Below are positions 28,437-37,347 of a DNA stretch of 46,753 bases, in pieces. The translations under genes were made by a program, and so were the position numbers. The notes beneath the pieces are model-generated. The model did not search any database. It was not told the DNA's origin and saw only the letters and a list, made by a program, of their open reading frames with translations. The stretch covers positions 1-46,753 of the forward strand of contig JAAERX010000009.1 in NCBI GenBank assembly GCA_024229935.1. Reading direction: 5' to 3'. The DNA is from Gammaproteobacteria bacterium. GTDB lineage: Bacteria; Pseudomonadota; Gammaproteobacteria; Steroidobacterales; GCA-2729495. Each line of letters opens with the position of its first letter. The first letter of the stretch is position 1.

Positions 28437-29531
28437 ATGGACAGGCCTATACATATTGGCCCGCACGTATTACACGGGCGGGCACTGCTTGCGCCCATGG
28501 CAGGTCTTAGCGACCAGCCCTTTCGTAACATCTGTCGTTCTTTTGGTGCAGCACTGGCTGTATCAGAGATGAGTATTGCTGATACCAGACTGTGGCACTC
28601 ACGCAAGAGCGGGACCCGTCTGGATTTTCAGGGTGAGAATGGTCTGCGTGTCCTGCAGATTGCCGGCAGTGAACCCACACAACTGGCTGAAGCAGCACGC
28701 GCTGCTGCCGGACTAGGTGCTGATATTGTTGATATTAATATGGGCTGCCCGGCCAAAAAAGTCTGCAAAAAGCTCTCTGGTTCAGCACTACTTAAAGATG
28801 AACTTCTGGTTAGCCGTATTCTTGAGGCCGTCACATCAGCATGCAAACTGCCGGTTACTTTAAAAATGCGCACGGGCTGGGCCCCTGATAACCGCAACGG
28901 TGTACGCATAGCAAAAATTGCTGAAGCCGCTGGAATTGCTGCACTGGCTGTACATGGGCGAACTCGTGCCTGCATGTTTCATGGCAAGGCCGAATACAAT
29001 ACTATCCGGGAAATTAAATCAGCTGTCTCCATACCTGTATTTGCAAATGGTGACATTGTGTCAGCCAGAAAAGCATCGGAGGTGCTCCTGGCAACTGGAG
29101 CAGATGCCGTCATGATTGGACGGGGCGCTTTAGGACGTCCATGGATTTTCCATGAACTCAACCACTCTCTGGACGAACAGCTGGCTGGTGAAAATTTAAC
29201 CAACGGGTCAGTTTCTCTGCAAGCACAACGTGATACTATTGTGCAGCATCTAAACGCATTACATCAGCTGTATGGAGAAGATCGTGGTGTTCGGGTGGGA
29301 AGGAAGCATCTGACCTGGTACTGCAAGTACCTTAAAGGCTCCACAGAATTTCGTAAGCAGATAGTACGAATTGAGAGCGCCGAACATCAGCTGCACTTAA
29401 CCATGGATTTCTTAGATAAATTTCAGGATCTGCAGGAAACTCTTGAACAATCGGAGTATTCCCGGAATAAAGTATTCAGTGCCAAAGAAAATATCAAAAA
29501 AGAAAGTGTCAGCAGCCAAACAGAAGGCTGA
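28437..29531 (+). CDS. dusB: tRNA dihydrouridine synthase DusB
   Basis: DusB reduces specific uridines in tRNA to dihydrouridine with FMN and NADPH. The 364-residue protein shows LLAPMAGLSDQPFR at the start of the barrel, the active site INMGCPAKKVCKKLSGSAL with the catalytic Cys near residue 104, LKMRTGWAPDNRNG, AVHGRTRACMFHGKAEY and the late MIGRGALGRPWIF. It is about 40 residues longer than the E. coli protein through a charged C-terminal tail that overlaps the fis reading frame. The dusB-fis pairing is classic for gammaproteobacteria. Confidence 0.97.
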   Translation: MDRPIHIGPHVLHGRALLAPMAGLSDQPFRNICRSFGAALAVSEMSIADTRLWHSRKSGTRLDFQGENGLRVLQIAGSEPTQLAEAARAAAGLGADIVDINMGCPAKKVCKKLSGSALLKDELLVSRILEAVTSACKLPVTLKMRTGWAPDNRNGVRIAKIAEAAGIAALAVHGRTRACMFHGKAEYNTIREIKSAVSIPVFANGDIVSARKASEVLLATGADAVMIGRGALGRPWIFHELNHSLDEQLAGENLTNGSVSLQAQRDTIVQHLNALHQLYGEDRGVRVGRKHLTWYCKYLKGSTEFRKQIVRIESAEHQLHLTMDFLDKFQDLQETLEQSEYSRNKVFSAKENIKKESVSSQTEG

Positions 29532-29796
29532 GTCTAAAAAAACTGAATTCCCGGTTCAAAGTCGCAATCGATTACTAAGAAATTTTACTGAAGACGCTCT
29601 GCGTTCTTACTTTAAAAACCTTAACGGACATAAACCAGCCGATATATACAAATTGGTAATGGGTGAAGTTGAGCCCCCACTGTTACATTCAGTAATGGAA
29701 TATACCGATGGAAATCAGTCACTTGCGTCAGAGATACTAGGCATTAACCGGGCTACTCTGCGCAAGAAACTCAAACAGTATCGCCTGAATAACTAG
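29443..29796 (+). CDS. fis: DNA-binding protein Fis
   Basis: Fis is the nucleoid-associated factor that bends DNA and activates rRNA promoters and site-specific recombination. The conserved body runs from DALRSYFKNLNG through LVMGEVEPPLLHSVMEYT to the helix-turn-helix NQSLASEILGINRATLRKKL, ending at the usual place. The start is uncertain: TTG at 29443 (AGGA 6 bases upstream) gives 117 residues with a Lys-rich N-terminus and an 89-base overlap with dusB; GTG codons at 29479 and 29506 would give 105 or 96 residues, closer to the 98 of E. coli. It is co-transcribed with dusB. Confidence 0.93.
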   Translation: MNNRSIPGIKYSVPKKISKKKVSAAKQKAESKKTEFPVQSRNRLLRNFTEDALRSYFKNLNGHKPADIYKLVMGEVEPPLLHSVMEYTDGNQSLASEILGINRATLRKKLKQYRLNN

Positions 29797-29855
29797 TTCC
29801 ACACCAGATCACAACAGATATCACATCTGATCACCTTAACGATTCACACATACCC

Positions 29856-31412
29856 ATGAATACATCACTCAGAGCACTAATTAGCGTCTCAGATAAAACA
29901 GGCGTAGTTGAATTCGCCCAAGCACTGGAAAAACTAGGCGCAGATATTCTTTCCACAGGCGGAACAGCTAAAGCACTTAGAGAAGCCGGAGTAGCGGTAA
30001 CAGATGTATCAGAAGTAACCGGCTTCCCTGAGATTATGGATGGTCGAGTTAAAACACTACACCCGCTCATACACGGTGGATTACTCGGGCGTGGTACACA
30101 CGACCAGGATGTCATGAATGAACACGGTATCACACAGATAGATGTGTTGGCTGTGAACCTTTATCCCTTTGAGGCCACTGTTGCAAACCCCGACTGCACT
30201 TTTGCACAGGCAATTGAAAATATAGATATTGGCGGCCCCACAATGATTCGCGCAGCCGCAAAAAATCATGCCCATGTTGCAGTGGTCGTTGACCCCACAG
30301 ACTATGACGACATTGCTAAGGAACTGGCAGAAACCAACGGCACTATTTCCAGTGACACCCGGCAGCAACTTGCTAAAAAAGCATTTTTACATACCGGTTG
30401 CTATGACGCGGCCATCGCAGGCTATTTACGCAGCCAGGATGATGATGAGGAATTCCCTGAACGCTTACCCGTGGGTCTCAAATTGCGGGAGACCCTGCGT
30501 TACGGTGAAAACCCCCATCAGTCTGCCGCCTTGTATACAACACCAGGAACAGCTCCAGGCACTCTGGTAGCTGCCGAACAATTACAGGGCAAACCGCTTT
30601 CCTTTAACAACATTGCTGATGCCAATGCTGCACTTGAATGTGTGAAATCACTGGGTGATGCTGGCTGCGTCATTGTCAAACATGCCAACCCCTGCGGCGT
30701 TGCTCTTAATGACGATCAGATTGCTGCCTATCAGGGCGCCTATACCTGTGACCCTACTTCTGCCTTTGGCGGTATTATTGCTTTCAATCGCCCGCTAACA
30801 GCAGCCGTTGCCCAGGCCATCATTGATCAACAATTTGTAGAAGTGGTGGTTGCTCCCACATACGAACAGGGTGCCGCCGAAGTCTTTGCGTCCAAACCCA
30901 ATATCCGGGTACTTGCCTGTGGCAACTGGGACGCCGCTGCTACTTCTAGCTTGATGTTGCAGCAAGTAGAAGGCGGTATGCTGGTTCAGGATAAGGACAT
31001 AGCCTGCATTACTCGTGACGACCTTAAGATAGTGAGTGAACGTCAACCAAGTGAGCAAGAAATAACTGATGCACTGCTGGCCTGGAAAGTGGCGCGCTTC
31101 GTTAAATCCAATGCGATTGTCTATGGCAAAGACAATACCATCCTCGGCATCGGTGCTGGTCAGATGAGCCGCATCATGAGTGCAGAAATTGCCGGACAAA
31201 AAGCCGCTGAAGCCAGTCTGGAGCTAAATGGTGCTGCCATGGCATCAGATGCCTTTTTCCCCTTCCGGGATGGCATTGATGTGGCAGCAAAATATGGCAT
31301 CAAGGTAGTTATTCAGCCCGGTGGCTCCATGCGCGATGAAGAAGTAATTGCCGCTGCCAATGAACACGGTATGGCAATGCTATTTACTGGGATGCGACAT
31401 TTCCGCCACTAA
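29856..31412 (+). CDS. purH: Bifunctional AICAR formyltransferase / IMP cyclohydrolase PurH
   Basis: PurH performs the last two steps of IMP synthesis. The 518-residue protein has the N-terminal IMP cyclohydrolase (MGS-like) domain with [24 protein letters not shown] and [12 protein letters not shown], and the C-terminal transformylase domain with [14 protein letters not shown], the catalytic Lys-His in [10 protein letters not shown] and [15 protein letters not shown] near the end. The length is normal. It follows fis by 59 bases and precedes purD after a 131-base gap containing a palindromic element; purH-purD is the standard order. Confidence 0.99.
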   Translation: MNTSLRALISVSDKTGVVEFAQALEKLGADILSTGGTAKALREAGVAVTDVSEVTGFPEIMDGRVKTLHPLIHGGLLGRGTHDQDVMNEHGITQIDVLAVNLYPFEATVANPDCTFAQAIENIDIGGPTMIRAAAKNHAHVAVVVDPTDYDDIAKELAETNGTISSDTRQQLAKKAFLHTGCYDAAIAGYLRSQDDDEEFPERLPVGLKLRETLRYGENPHQSAALYTTPGTAPGTLVAAEQLQGKPLSFNNIADANAALECVKSLGDAGCVIVKHANPCGVALNDDQIAAYQGAYTCDPTSAFGGIIAFNRPLTAAVAQAIIDQQFVEVVVAPTYEQGAAEVFASKPNIRVLACGNWDAAATSSLMLQQVEGGMLVQDKDIACITRDDLKIVSERQPSEQEITDALLAWKVARFVKSNAIVYGKDNTILGIGAGQMSRIMSAEIAGQKAAEASLELNGAAMASDAFFPFRDGIDVAAKYGIKVVIQPGGSMRDEEVIAAANEHGMAMLFTGMRHFRH

Positions 31413-31437
31413 GGGTTTGCCGGACTTGATTGAGAAC

Positions 31438-31518
31438 GGGGTCAGGCCCCATGCTTCTTACTATAATTAGCTTAATAGAAATTATTTATTCTAGTAATGA
31501 TTTGGGAGTCTGACCCCA
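31438..31518. repeat. REP-like palindromic element (MITE-like) between purH and purD
   Basis: GGGGTCAGGCCCCA (31438-31451) and TGGGAGTCTGACCCCA (31503-31518) are imperfect inverted copies at the ends of an 81-base, AT-rich element; each end is itself a small hairpin. GGGGTCAGACTCC-type termini are a recurrent intergenic repeat in proteobacteria, often linked to REP-associated tyrosine transposases. No transposase is in the window, and no second copy was noticed. Confidence 0.6.
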
Positions 31519-31543
31519 AATTGCTCATCAAACAGGAACACCC

Positions 31544-32833
31544 ATGAAAATTCTGGTAGTCGGCAGTGGTGGTCGTGAACATGCTTTAGCCTGGGCGCTT
31601 GCGCGTTCTGCGCGCGTAGAAGAAGTCATTGTCGCACCTGGTAACGCCGGGACAGATGCAGAAAATAAAGTTCGCAATATTGCCATCAGCGCAGATGACA
31701 TCAATGGACTCTTGCAGCTGGTACAGATGCAGAATATTGATCTGACAGTTATCGGCCCTGAAGCACCACTGGTTGCCGGAATTGTTGATACATTTAAGGC
31801 TGCCGGTTTACGTTGCTTCGGACCCACAGCAGCAGGCGCTCAACTGGAAGGCTCCAAGGCCTACACTAAAGAATTTCTCGAGCGCCATAACATCCCTACC
31901 GCTGGCTACAGGGACTTTACTGACCCTGAGGCAGCACTCGCCTATGCACAGGAATGCAGCCTGCCCACCGTCGTCAAAGCAGATGGCCTTGCAGCGGGTA
32001 AGGGCGTCATTATTGCCAACACGCGTAACGAAGCTACCGCTGCCGTAAATCTCATGATGGGTGACAAAGCCTTCGGTGATGCCGGTAACAAAGTGGTTAT
32101 TGAAGATTTTCTGGTGGGCGAAGAAGCCAGCTTCATGGCTATTATCGATGGTGAAGATATCCTGCCGCTGGCCACCTCACAGGATCACAAAGCCCGTGAT
32201 GAGGGCGATAAGGGGCCCAATACAGGTGGCATGGGCGCTTATTCACCTGCACCGGTCATTGATACCGCTATGGCGGAAAGAGTCATGCAGGAGGTCATGC
32301 AACCTACAGTCGAGGGGCTTAAGAAGGATGGTGAACACTACACCGGTTTTCTGTATGCCGGATTGATGATCGGTGATGACGGCGTGCCCAAAGTCCTTGA
32401 ATTCAATTGCCGCATGGGTGACCCGGAAACTCAGCCGATACTCTTCCGACTTAAAACAGATCTGGTTGATCTCATTGATGCAGCACTGGATCACAACCTC
32501 AGCGACACAGAAGCGGAATGGGACCCACGTCCTGCACTGGGCGTTGTGCTTGCCTCAGGCGGTTACCCTGACAGCTACAACAAAGGCAATGCCATCAGCG
32601 GCCTGGATGCTGATAGTTCAGATGAACACCTGAAAATCTTCCATGCCGGCACTAAAGAACAGGATGGCAAAGTACTCACCAACGGCGGCCGGGTACTCTG
32701 CTGTGTCGCCTTAGGCGATACCGTTGCTGATGCCCAGAGCCAAGCCTACGGACTGGTTGACCAGGTCAGCTGGGACAAGGTGTATTGTCGGCGGGATATT
32801 GGGTATCGGGCAGTCAAAAGAGGATCGAGCTAG
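31544..32833 (+). CDS. purD: Phosphoribosylamine-glycine ligase PurD
   Basis: PurD (GAR synthetase) joins glycine to phosphoribosylamine with ATP in purine synthesis. The 429-residue chain is of normal length and shows the N-terminal KILVVGSGGREHALAW, the ATP-grasp lysines in VVKADGLAAGKGVI (about residues 143-156), the PNTGGMGAYSPAP loop and LEFNCRMGDPETQ at the metal site. AGGA lies 7 bases before the ATG. It is convergent with rho; the 368 bases between them contain a gene relic and a terminator. Confidence 0.99.
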   Translation: MKILVVGSGGREHALAWALARSARVEEVIVAPGNAGTDAENKVRNIAISADDINGLLQLVQMQNIDLTVIGPEAPLVAGIVDTFKAAGLRCFGPTAAGAQLEGSKAYTKEFLERHNIPTAGYRDFTDPEAALAYAQECSLPTVVKADGLAAGKGVIIANTRNEATAAVNLMMGDKAFGDAGNKVVIEDFLVGEEASFMAIIDGEDILPLATSQDHKARDEGDKGPNTGGMGAYSPAPVIDTAMAERVMQEVMQPTVEGLKKDGEHYTGFLYAGLMIGDDGVPKVLEFNCRMGDPETQPILFRLKTDLVDLIDAALDHNLSDTEAEWDPRPALGVVLASGGYPDSYNKGNAISGLDADSSDEHLKIFHAGTKEQDGKVLTNGGRVLCCVALGDTVADAQSQAYGLVDQVSWDKVYCRRDIGYRAVKRGSS

Positions 32834-32989
32834 GCGATCATCACTGTTTTTTCTTTTGATAAAACCCAAACCTGCCAGAGCGGAAGCCAATAACCAGACT
32901 GCAGCAGGAACTGGCACAGCAGAACCAAGGACTATATAGCCTGACTTCTTAACCCTATCTTGGGGGGGGGCAGCGAAGGTATGCTGCAT
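32834..32989 (-). pseudogene. Relic of a PEP-CTERM (VPxPA-type) protein C-terminus
   Basis: The minus-strand frame from 32989 encodes a near-perfect PEP-CTERM sorting tail: AVPVPAAVWLLASALAGLG followed by FIKRK (32849-32917), that is, a VPxPA motif, a hydrophobic helix and a basic end. In real proteins this is the extreme C-terminus, preceded by a signal peptide and a long exported domain. Here the frame has an in-frame TAG about 50 bases upstream of the ATG, no exported domain, and no stop after the tail, running instead into the purD antisense. I therefore read it as the remains of a deleted gene. A run of nine G (32962-32970) lies within it. Confidence 0.65.
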
Positions 32990-33022
32990 TATGTTAAAAG
33001 GTTGATTCTCATGCCCTAACTG

Positions 33023-33048
33023 AAAAACCCCGCACTAGCAGGGTTTTT
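33023..33048. terminator. Bidirectional terminator between purD and rho
   Basis: AAAAACCCCGC (33023-33033) pairs with GCAGGGTTTTT (33038-33048) around a 4-base loop, with one mismatch. Both strands carry a T-run after the stem. It can end both purD and rho transcripts. Confidence 0.85.
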
Positions 33049-33074
33049 AGATCGCACGAGGCTTTAGGGATGTC

Positions 33075-33195
33075 CGTGAAGCTGTGCTTCACGAGATCCA
33101 AATTCTGGCTGAGCTCGAAGCTGCGCTTCCAGCCCTAGCTATCATTTAAGATTCACCTTTTGACCTTCCAGCACTTGCTGCGCGTGTGCTGGAAG
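33075..33195. repeat. Cluster of palindromes downstream of rho
   Basis: Three hairpins lie in 121 bases: a perfect 8-bp stem at 33075-33082/33086-33093, a GAAGC-TGC-GCTTC stem near 33118-33130, and a perfect 10-bp stem at 33165-33174/33186-33195. The first two share the core GAAGCTGYGCTTC. No T-run follows, so they look more like repetitive palindromes or mRNA 3'-end stabilisers than terminators. Confidence 0.5.
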
Positions 33196-33201
33196 CTCGG
33201 C

Positions 33202-34641
33202 TCATCTTTTCATGCCCTCGAAGAATTGGTCATTGGTTTTAGTATCCTGCATCTTACCCAGCAGGAATTCTATGGCCGCTAACTCATCCATCGGGTGCAG
33301 CACTTTACGCAGTACCCAGATTTTCTGCAGTACGTCGGGTTCGATCAGCAGGTCTTCCTTACGCGTACCGGAGCGATTGATGTTGATTGACGGATAGACC
33401 CGTTTCTCAGCAATACGACGGTCCAGATGAATTTCCAGGTTACCCGTGCCTTTGAACTCTTCGTAGATAACGTCATCCATCTTGGAGCCGGTATCGACCA
33501 GTGCGGTGGCAATAATGGTCAGGCTACCGCCTTCTTCAATATTACGTGCAGCACCAAAGAAACGTTTCGGTCTGTGCAGTGCATTAGCATCCACACCACC
33601 TGTCAGCACCTTGCCCGATGAAGGAATCACGGTGTTGTAAGCACGTGCGAGACGCGTAATGGAATCAAGTAGGATGACCACATCTTTCTTGTGCTCAACC
33701 AAGCGCTTAGCCTTCTCAATCACCATTTCTGCAACCTGAACATGTCGGCTGGCTGGCTCATCAAATGTACTGGAGACCACTTCACCACGTACCGTACGCT
33801 CCATCTCTGTGACTTCTTCCGGGCGCTCATCGATGAGCAATACCATAAGCACCACATCAGGACTATTGGTAACGATTGAGGTAGCTATATTCTGCAGCAA
33901 CATCGTCTTACCAGCCTTCGGTGGTGACACGATCAAACCGCGCTGACCTTTACCAATCGGCGCAACCATATCGATCATACGCCCGGTAAGATCTTCTGTG
34001 CTGCCATTCCCCTGCTCCAGCACCAGTGCTTCACGCGGGAATAAGGGGGTCAGGTTCTCAAATGCCACCTTACGGCGCGCATTCTCTGGCTCATCAAGAT
34101 TAATTTCAGCAACTTTGAGCAACGCAAAATAGCGTTCGCCTTCTTTAGGCGCTCGTATCAGGCCGCCAACGGTATCACCGGTACGCAAATTAAAACGCCG
34201 GATCTGACTGGGTGACACATAAATGTCATCCGGCCCGGCCAGGAAGGAACTGTCTGCTGAGCGCAGGAAGCCAAAACCATCCTGCAATATCTCGAGAGTA
34301 CCCTCACCGTAAATCGACTCACCCTTGGCACCATGTGCTTTCAGAACCTCAAAAATAATGTCCTGTTTCCGTGACCTGGCAAGGTTTTGGAGCCCAACCG
34401 CTTCTGCCATGGCAACCAGTTCAGCTGCCTGCATATTCTTCAGTTCATTGAGGTAGTGAAGATCACCAGCTTGCTCAAGCTCGGCTTTGGTGACTATATC
34501 ATCGGCTGTGAAATTCCCGGTCTCTTCCGAGGCCTGCTTACGCCGCCTGGGCCTCTTCTTATTGGAATGACCGTCCCCTGATTTTCCACGATTATTATTT
34601 TTTGATCGTGTACGCGCTGAATTACCCAAGTAGCCTCTCAC
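33202..34641 (-). CDS. rho: Transcription termination factor Rho with basic N-terminal extension
   Basis: Rho is the hexameric RNA-dependent helicase that ends transcription. Residues 62-479 align along their whole length with E. coli Rho: [27 protein letters not shown] in the RNA-binding domain, Walker [13 protein letters not shown] near residue 240, [14 protein letters not shown] and [13 protein letters not shown]. Before this lies an extra segment of about 61 residues, 13 of the first 35 being Arg or Lys, with many Asn, Ser and Gly. The GTG start overlaps the trxA stop (GTGA) and has GGAAG 8 bases upstream, so the extension appears to be translated. Extensions of this kind are better known from actinobacteria. 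Confidence 0.97.
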   Translation of the reverse strand: MRGYLGNSARTRSKNNNRGKSGDGHSNKKRPRRRKQASEETGNFTADDIVTKAELEQAGDLHYLNELKNMQAAELVAMAEAVGLQNLARSRKQDIIFEVLKAHGAKGESIYGEGTLEILQDGFGFLRSADSSFLAGPDDIYVSPSQIRRFNLRTGDTVGGLIRAPKEGERYFALLKVAEINLDEPENARRKVAFENLTPLFPREALVLEQGNGSTEDLTGRMIDMVAPIGKGQRGLIVSPPKAGKTMLLQNIATSIVTNSPDVVLMVLLIDERPEEVTEMERTVRGEVVSSTFDEPASRHVQVAEMVIEKAKRLVEHKKDVVILLDSITRLARAYNTVIPSSGKVLTGGVDANALHRPKRFFGAARNIEEGGSLTIIATALVDTGSKMDDVIYEEFKGTGNLEIHLDRRIAEKRVYPSININRSGTRKEDLLIEPDVLQKIWVLRKVLHPMDELAAIEFLLGKMQDTKTNDQFFEGMKR

Positions 34642-34958
34642 AAGTTAGCTTCCAGAAAATCTTTGAGCTGCTGCTTTGATGTTGCGCCCACATGCTGCGC
34701 TTCGACCACTCCGCCTTTGAACAGAATCAATGTAGGAATACTGCGTATTCCATACTGACCCGGGACCTTGGGGTTGGCGTCTATATCAAGTTTCACAATT
34801 TGCAGGCGATCCTGGTAATCACCGGCAAGCTCATCAAGGATTGGTGCTACAGCCTTACATGGGCCACACCACTCCGCCCAAAAATCTACCAATACAGGTA
34901 CATCTGATTGCACTACATCTGACTCAAAAGTGTCGTCACTGATATGAACTAAACTCAT
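34638..34958 (-). CDS. trxA: Thioredoxin 1 TrxA
   Basis: TrxA is the general cytosolic dithiol reductant, serving among others MsrB and DsbD. From the ATG at 34958 the protein has 106 residues with the active site WCGPC (Cys31, Cys34) in [18 protein letters not shown] and the cis-proline in [10 protein letters not shown]. An upstream alternative start at 35027 would add a hydrophobic leader unlike the family, so I rejected it. It overlaps rho by four bases; trxA-rho, divergent from rhlB, is the E. coli order. A 10-base direct repeat (TTGATTAAAG twice, from about 34978) lies in its leader. Confidence 0.97.
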   Translation of the reverse strand: MSLVHISDDTFESDVVQSDVPVLVDFWAEWCGPCKAVAPILDELAGDYQDRLQIVKLDIDANPKVPGQYGIRSIPTLILFKGGVVEAQHVGATSKQQLKDFLEANL

Positions 34959-35234
34959 AATTTCGTCTATTTGAAGTTGATTAAAGTTGATTAAAGTTAG
35001 CTGAAACAGTAAAAAGGGTCGCCGCACGGGAACCGCGATTAAATTCCTCCCCCTCTAAGTACGATCCATATTCCCGGTTTGGGTCGATTAAGGCCGTCAT
35101 TAAGGCGCTTGGTAAAAGCGTCTTCTGGCCAGATTAGGGGTGCTGGTATTATGGCGGGTACGGCTAGTGCCGTATGACAGCCTTATTTTGAACCTGTAAC
35201 GAGCAAGAATGCAAGTACTAATAAACATTTTTTC

Positions 35235-35259
35235 CTCTCGGGATTGCTTTTCCCGGGAG
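35235..35259 (+). promoter_or_regulatory. Hairpin in the rhlB leader
   Basis: CTCTCGGGA (35235-35243) pairs with TCCCGGGAG (35251-35259) through nine pairs, one a G-U, around a 7-base loop. It sits just before the AAGGG ribosome binding site of rhlB. RNA helicase genes are often controlled through their leaders, but no specific mechanism can be assigned. Confidence 0.5.
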
Positions 35260-35276
35260 TATATTTAAGGGTAATT

Positions 35277-36536
35277 ATGACCAAAACTGGAAAAGTCCGC
35301 TTTGACTCACTCGACCTGCCTGCCAAACTACAGGCCGGTGTAGACAAGGCTGGGTTTGAGTTCTGTACGCCCATTCAGGCACAAACGCTGCCCCGTGCTT
35401 TGAGCGGCCACGATGTCGCAGGCCAGGCGCAAACCGGGACGGGTAAAACCGCAGCCTTCTTGCTCGCCACCTTACACCGAATGCTAAAAAATGCAGATGG
35501 TAAGGATGAACAGCAACAGCACCCGCGCGCAATTATGTTGGCACCTACCCGCGAACTGGCTATTCAGATCAATGAAGACGCTAAAACACTGGGGAGTGGC
35601 ACTAACTTCAAATTTCAGGTTGTATACGGCGGTTCAGATTACGAAAGGCAACGGACCAAACTCGAACAAGGTGTTGATGTACTGATTGGTACGCCCGGTC
35701 GTTTTATCGATTATCTCAAACAAGGCGTGTTTAACCTTAAACATGTCGAGGTTGTCGTGCTCGATGAAGCCGATCGCATGTTCGATCTGGGTTTTATTAA
35801 AGATATACGGTATGTACTGCGCCGACTGCCGGAGGCAGATAAGCGGCTGAACCTGCTGTTCTCAGCTACCCTGAGTCAGAAAGTGCTGGAACTTGCGTTT
35901 GAGCACATGAACGACCCTGACACTGTACGCATAGAGCCGGAGAAGATGACGGCCGACCGCGTCACTCAATGCGTCTATTTTCCCAGTAACCGGGAAAAGA
36001 TTCCGCTGCTCATTGGCCTGCTACGCAGCAAGGATGCCACTCGCACCATGGTTTTTGTGAACACCAAACGTGAAGCCGAAAAACTGGAGCGTTTTCTTAA
36101 CTTCAACGATATCGGTGCCAGTGCAATATCAGGGGACGTGCCACAGAATAAACGCATACGCATGCTGAAGAGCTTTCAGGACGGGGCTCTGAAAGTACTC
36201 GTCGCAACAGACGTCGCATCACGTGGCCTGCATATTTCTGAAGTCTCGCATGTTATTAACTATGACGTACCAAATGATCCGGAAGATTATGTGCATCGCA
36301 TTGGTCGTACAGCGCGTGCCGGTGCAGCTGGTGATTCCATTACTTTTGCCTGTGAAACTCATGCAATGTCATTACCTGATGTAGAGAAATACATTGGCAA
36401 TCCCATTCCCAGAGCCACTCTGGACCCGGAATTACTGGTAAAAATTAAAATTCCACCCGCACCACCACGTAAAGAGCGTGGCAGGCCCGGTGGTCGTGGC
36501 GGGAATCGAAGTGGCGGCGGTCATCGCCGACGATAG
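35277..36536 (+). CDS. rhlB: DEAD-box ATP-dependent RNA helicase RhlB
   Basis: RhlB unwinds RNA for the degradosome. From the ATG at 35277 (AAGGG 6 bases upstream) the protein has 419 residues with the Q motif FCTPIQAQTLP, Walker A AQTGTGKT, PTRELAIQI, DEAD in VVLDEADRMFDLGFIKDIR, SAT, VFVNTKREAEKL, VATDVASRGLHI and HRIGRTARAGA. DLGFIKDIR and the location divergent from trxA-rho single out RhlB from the other DEAD helicases. The C-terminal tail is Arg- and Gly-rich, likely for RNA binding. Confidence 0.95.
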   Translation: MTKTGKVRFDSLDLPAKLQAGVDKAGFEFCTPIQAQTLPRALSGHDVAGQAQTGTGKTAAFLLATLHRMLKNADGKDEQQQHPRAIMLAPTRELAIQINEDAKTLGSGTNFKFQVVYGGSDYERQRTKLEQGVDVLIGTPGRFIDYLKQGVFNLKHVEVVVLDEADRMFDLGFIKDIRYVLRRLPEADKRLNLLFSATLSQKVLELAFEHMNDPDTVRIEPEKMTADRVTQCVYFPSNREKIPLLIGLLRSKDATRTMVFVNTKREAEKLERFLNFNDIGASAISGDVPQNKRIRMLKSFQDGALKVLVATDVASRGLHISEVSHVINYDVPNDPEDYVHRIGRTARAGAAGDSITFACETHAMSLPDVEKYIGNPIPRATLDPELLVKIKIPPAPPRKERGRPGGRGGNRSGGGHRRR

Positions 36537-36587
36537 AAACAGAAACTTCAGCGCCAACTGAATGCCGGCCTAAAGCCTGCCGTCATT

Positions 36588-37265
36588 TCATATCCACCAA
36601 CCTACCCCATCTATAAAGTAATGCCCTTCTGTATCCTTAGGAGGCATTCTGGTATCTGGCTTACGGATAGCAACGACAGCCGCCAGCCCATATTCAACAG
36701 CCGCATCCAGCACCGGAATACTGTCATCTACAAACAAAGTAGTTGCGGGATCAAACTGCAGTTTTTCTTGTAATTGACACCAAAAATCAGGGTGCTCTTT
36801 CGGCACCCCAAAATCGTGCGAGCACACAAATTCATCAAACCACTGATCCAGACCCGTAACTGCCTTTTTCAAATCAAGTGCATGTTGATGCGCATTGGTT
36901 ACCAGCACCAACCGCTTATTGCCCGCTTTTACTGCATCAAGAAAGGTCCTGGCACCTGGCAAAAAACGTATACGGTCATGACTGGATTTTTTTAGTGCCA
37001 GCAAGTCCAGTCCAAGCTGCTCCGTCCAGAATTCCAGACAATACCACTCAAGTGTGCCTTCACGCCCTGAATACAGGTCATAGATATGCTGGCAGGCAGC
37101 GTCTTCGGTAATATCATGTTGTTCAGCATAAACGCCTGGCACAAGCTCACGCCAAAAATAATTATCAAATGCAAGATCAAGCACTGTCCCATCCATATCC
37201 AGCAGGATGGTGTCATAGTGCACCCAGTTAATTGTGGATAACTGCTTTTGGAAATTTTTGTTCAT
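36588..37265 (-). CDS. yrfG: GMP/IMP nucleotidase YrfG-like HAD hydrolase
   Basis: This is a HAD-superfamily phosphatase of about 225 residues that closely follows E. coli YrfG, which dephosphorylates GMP and IMP. The nucleophile motif is LLDMDGTVLDLAFDNYFW near the N-terminus; LVTNAHQHALDLK supplies motif II, FGVPKEHPDFW motif III and LFVDDSIPVLDAA motif IV. I chose the ATG at 37265 because it aligns with the E. coli start and has AGGA just before it; a GTG at 37343 would add 26 unsupported residues. It is divergent from cysQ. The nudE gene that often accompanies this pair is absent. Confidence 0.93.
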   Translation of the reverse strand: MNKNFQKQLSTINWVHYDTILLDMDGTVLDLAFDNYFWRELVPGVYAEQHDITEDAACQHIYDLYSGREGTLEWYCLEFWTEQLGLDLLALKKSSHDRIRFLPGARTFLDAVKAGNKRLVLVTNAHQHALDLKKAVTGLDQWFDEFVCSHDFGVPKEHPDFWCQLQEKLQFDPATTLFVDDSIPVLDAAVEYGLAAVVAIRKPDTRMPPKDTEGHYFIDGVGWWI

Positions 37266-37347
37266 ATCCTGTAGTTTCTCATGCCAGAAGCAGTTCAAGA
37301 ACTCTGGATAACTAAATTCAGAACAGACTAAGCCAACGGACACATTT

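Larger units (their letters stand above)
32834..33201. other. Convergent purD/rho intergenic region
   Basis: These 368 bases hold the PEP-CTERM relic on the left, a bidirectional terminator at 33023-33048, and a cluster of hairpins at 33075-33195 next to the rho stop. No intact gene is visible. The relic and repeats suggest an insertion site that has since decayed. Confidence 0.6.

Noticed and set aside
32962-32970. G9 run as a phase-variation switch
   Set aside because: No intact gene depends on the frame through this run, so slippage would switch nothing visible here; sequencing error is as likely.
32711-32989. The PEP-CTERM frame as a living 92-codon gene
   Set aside because: The sorting tail must be at the C-terminus, but the frame continues about 45 codons into purD antisense and lacks any signal peptide or exported domain.
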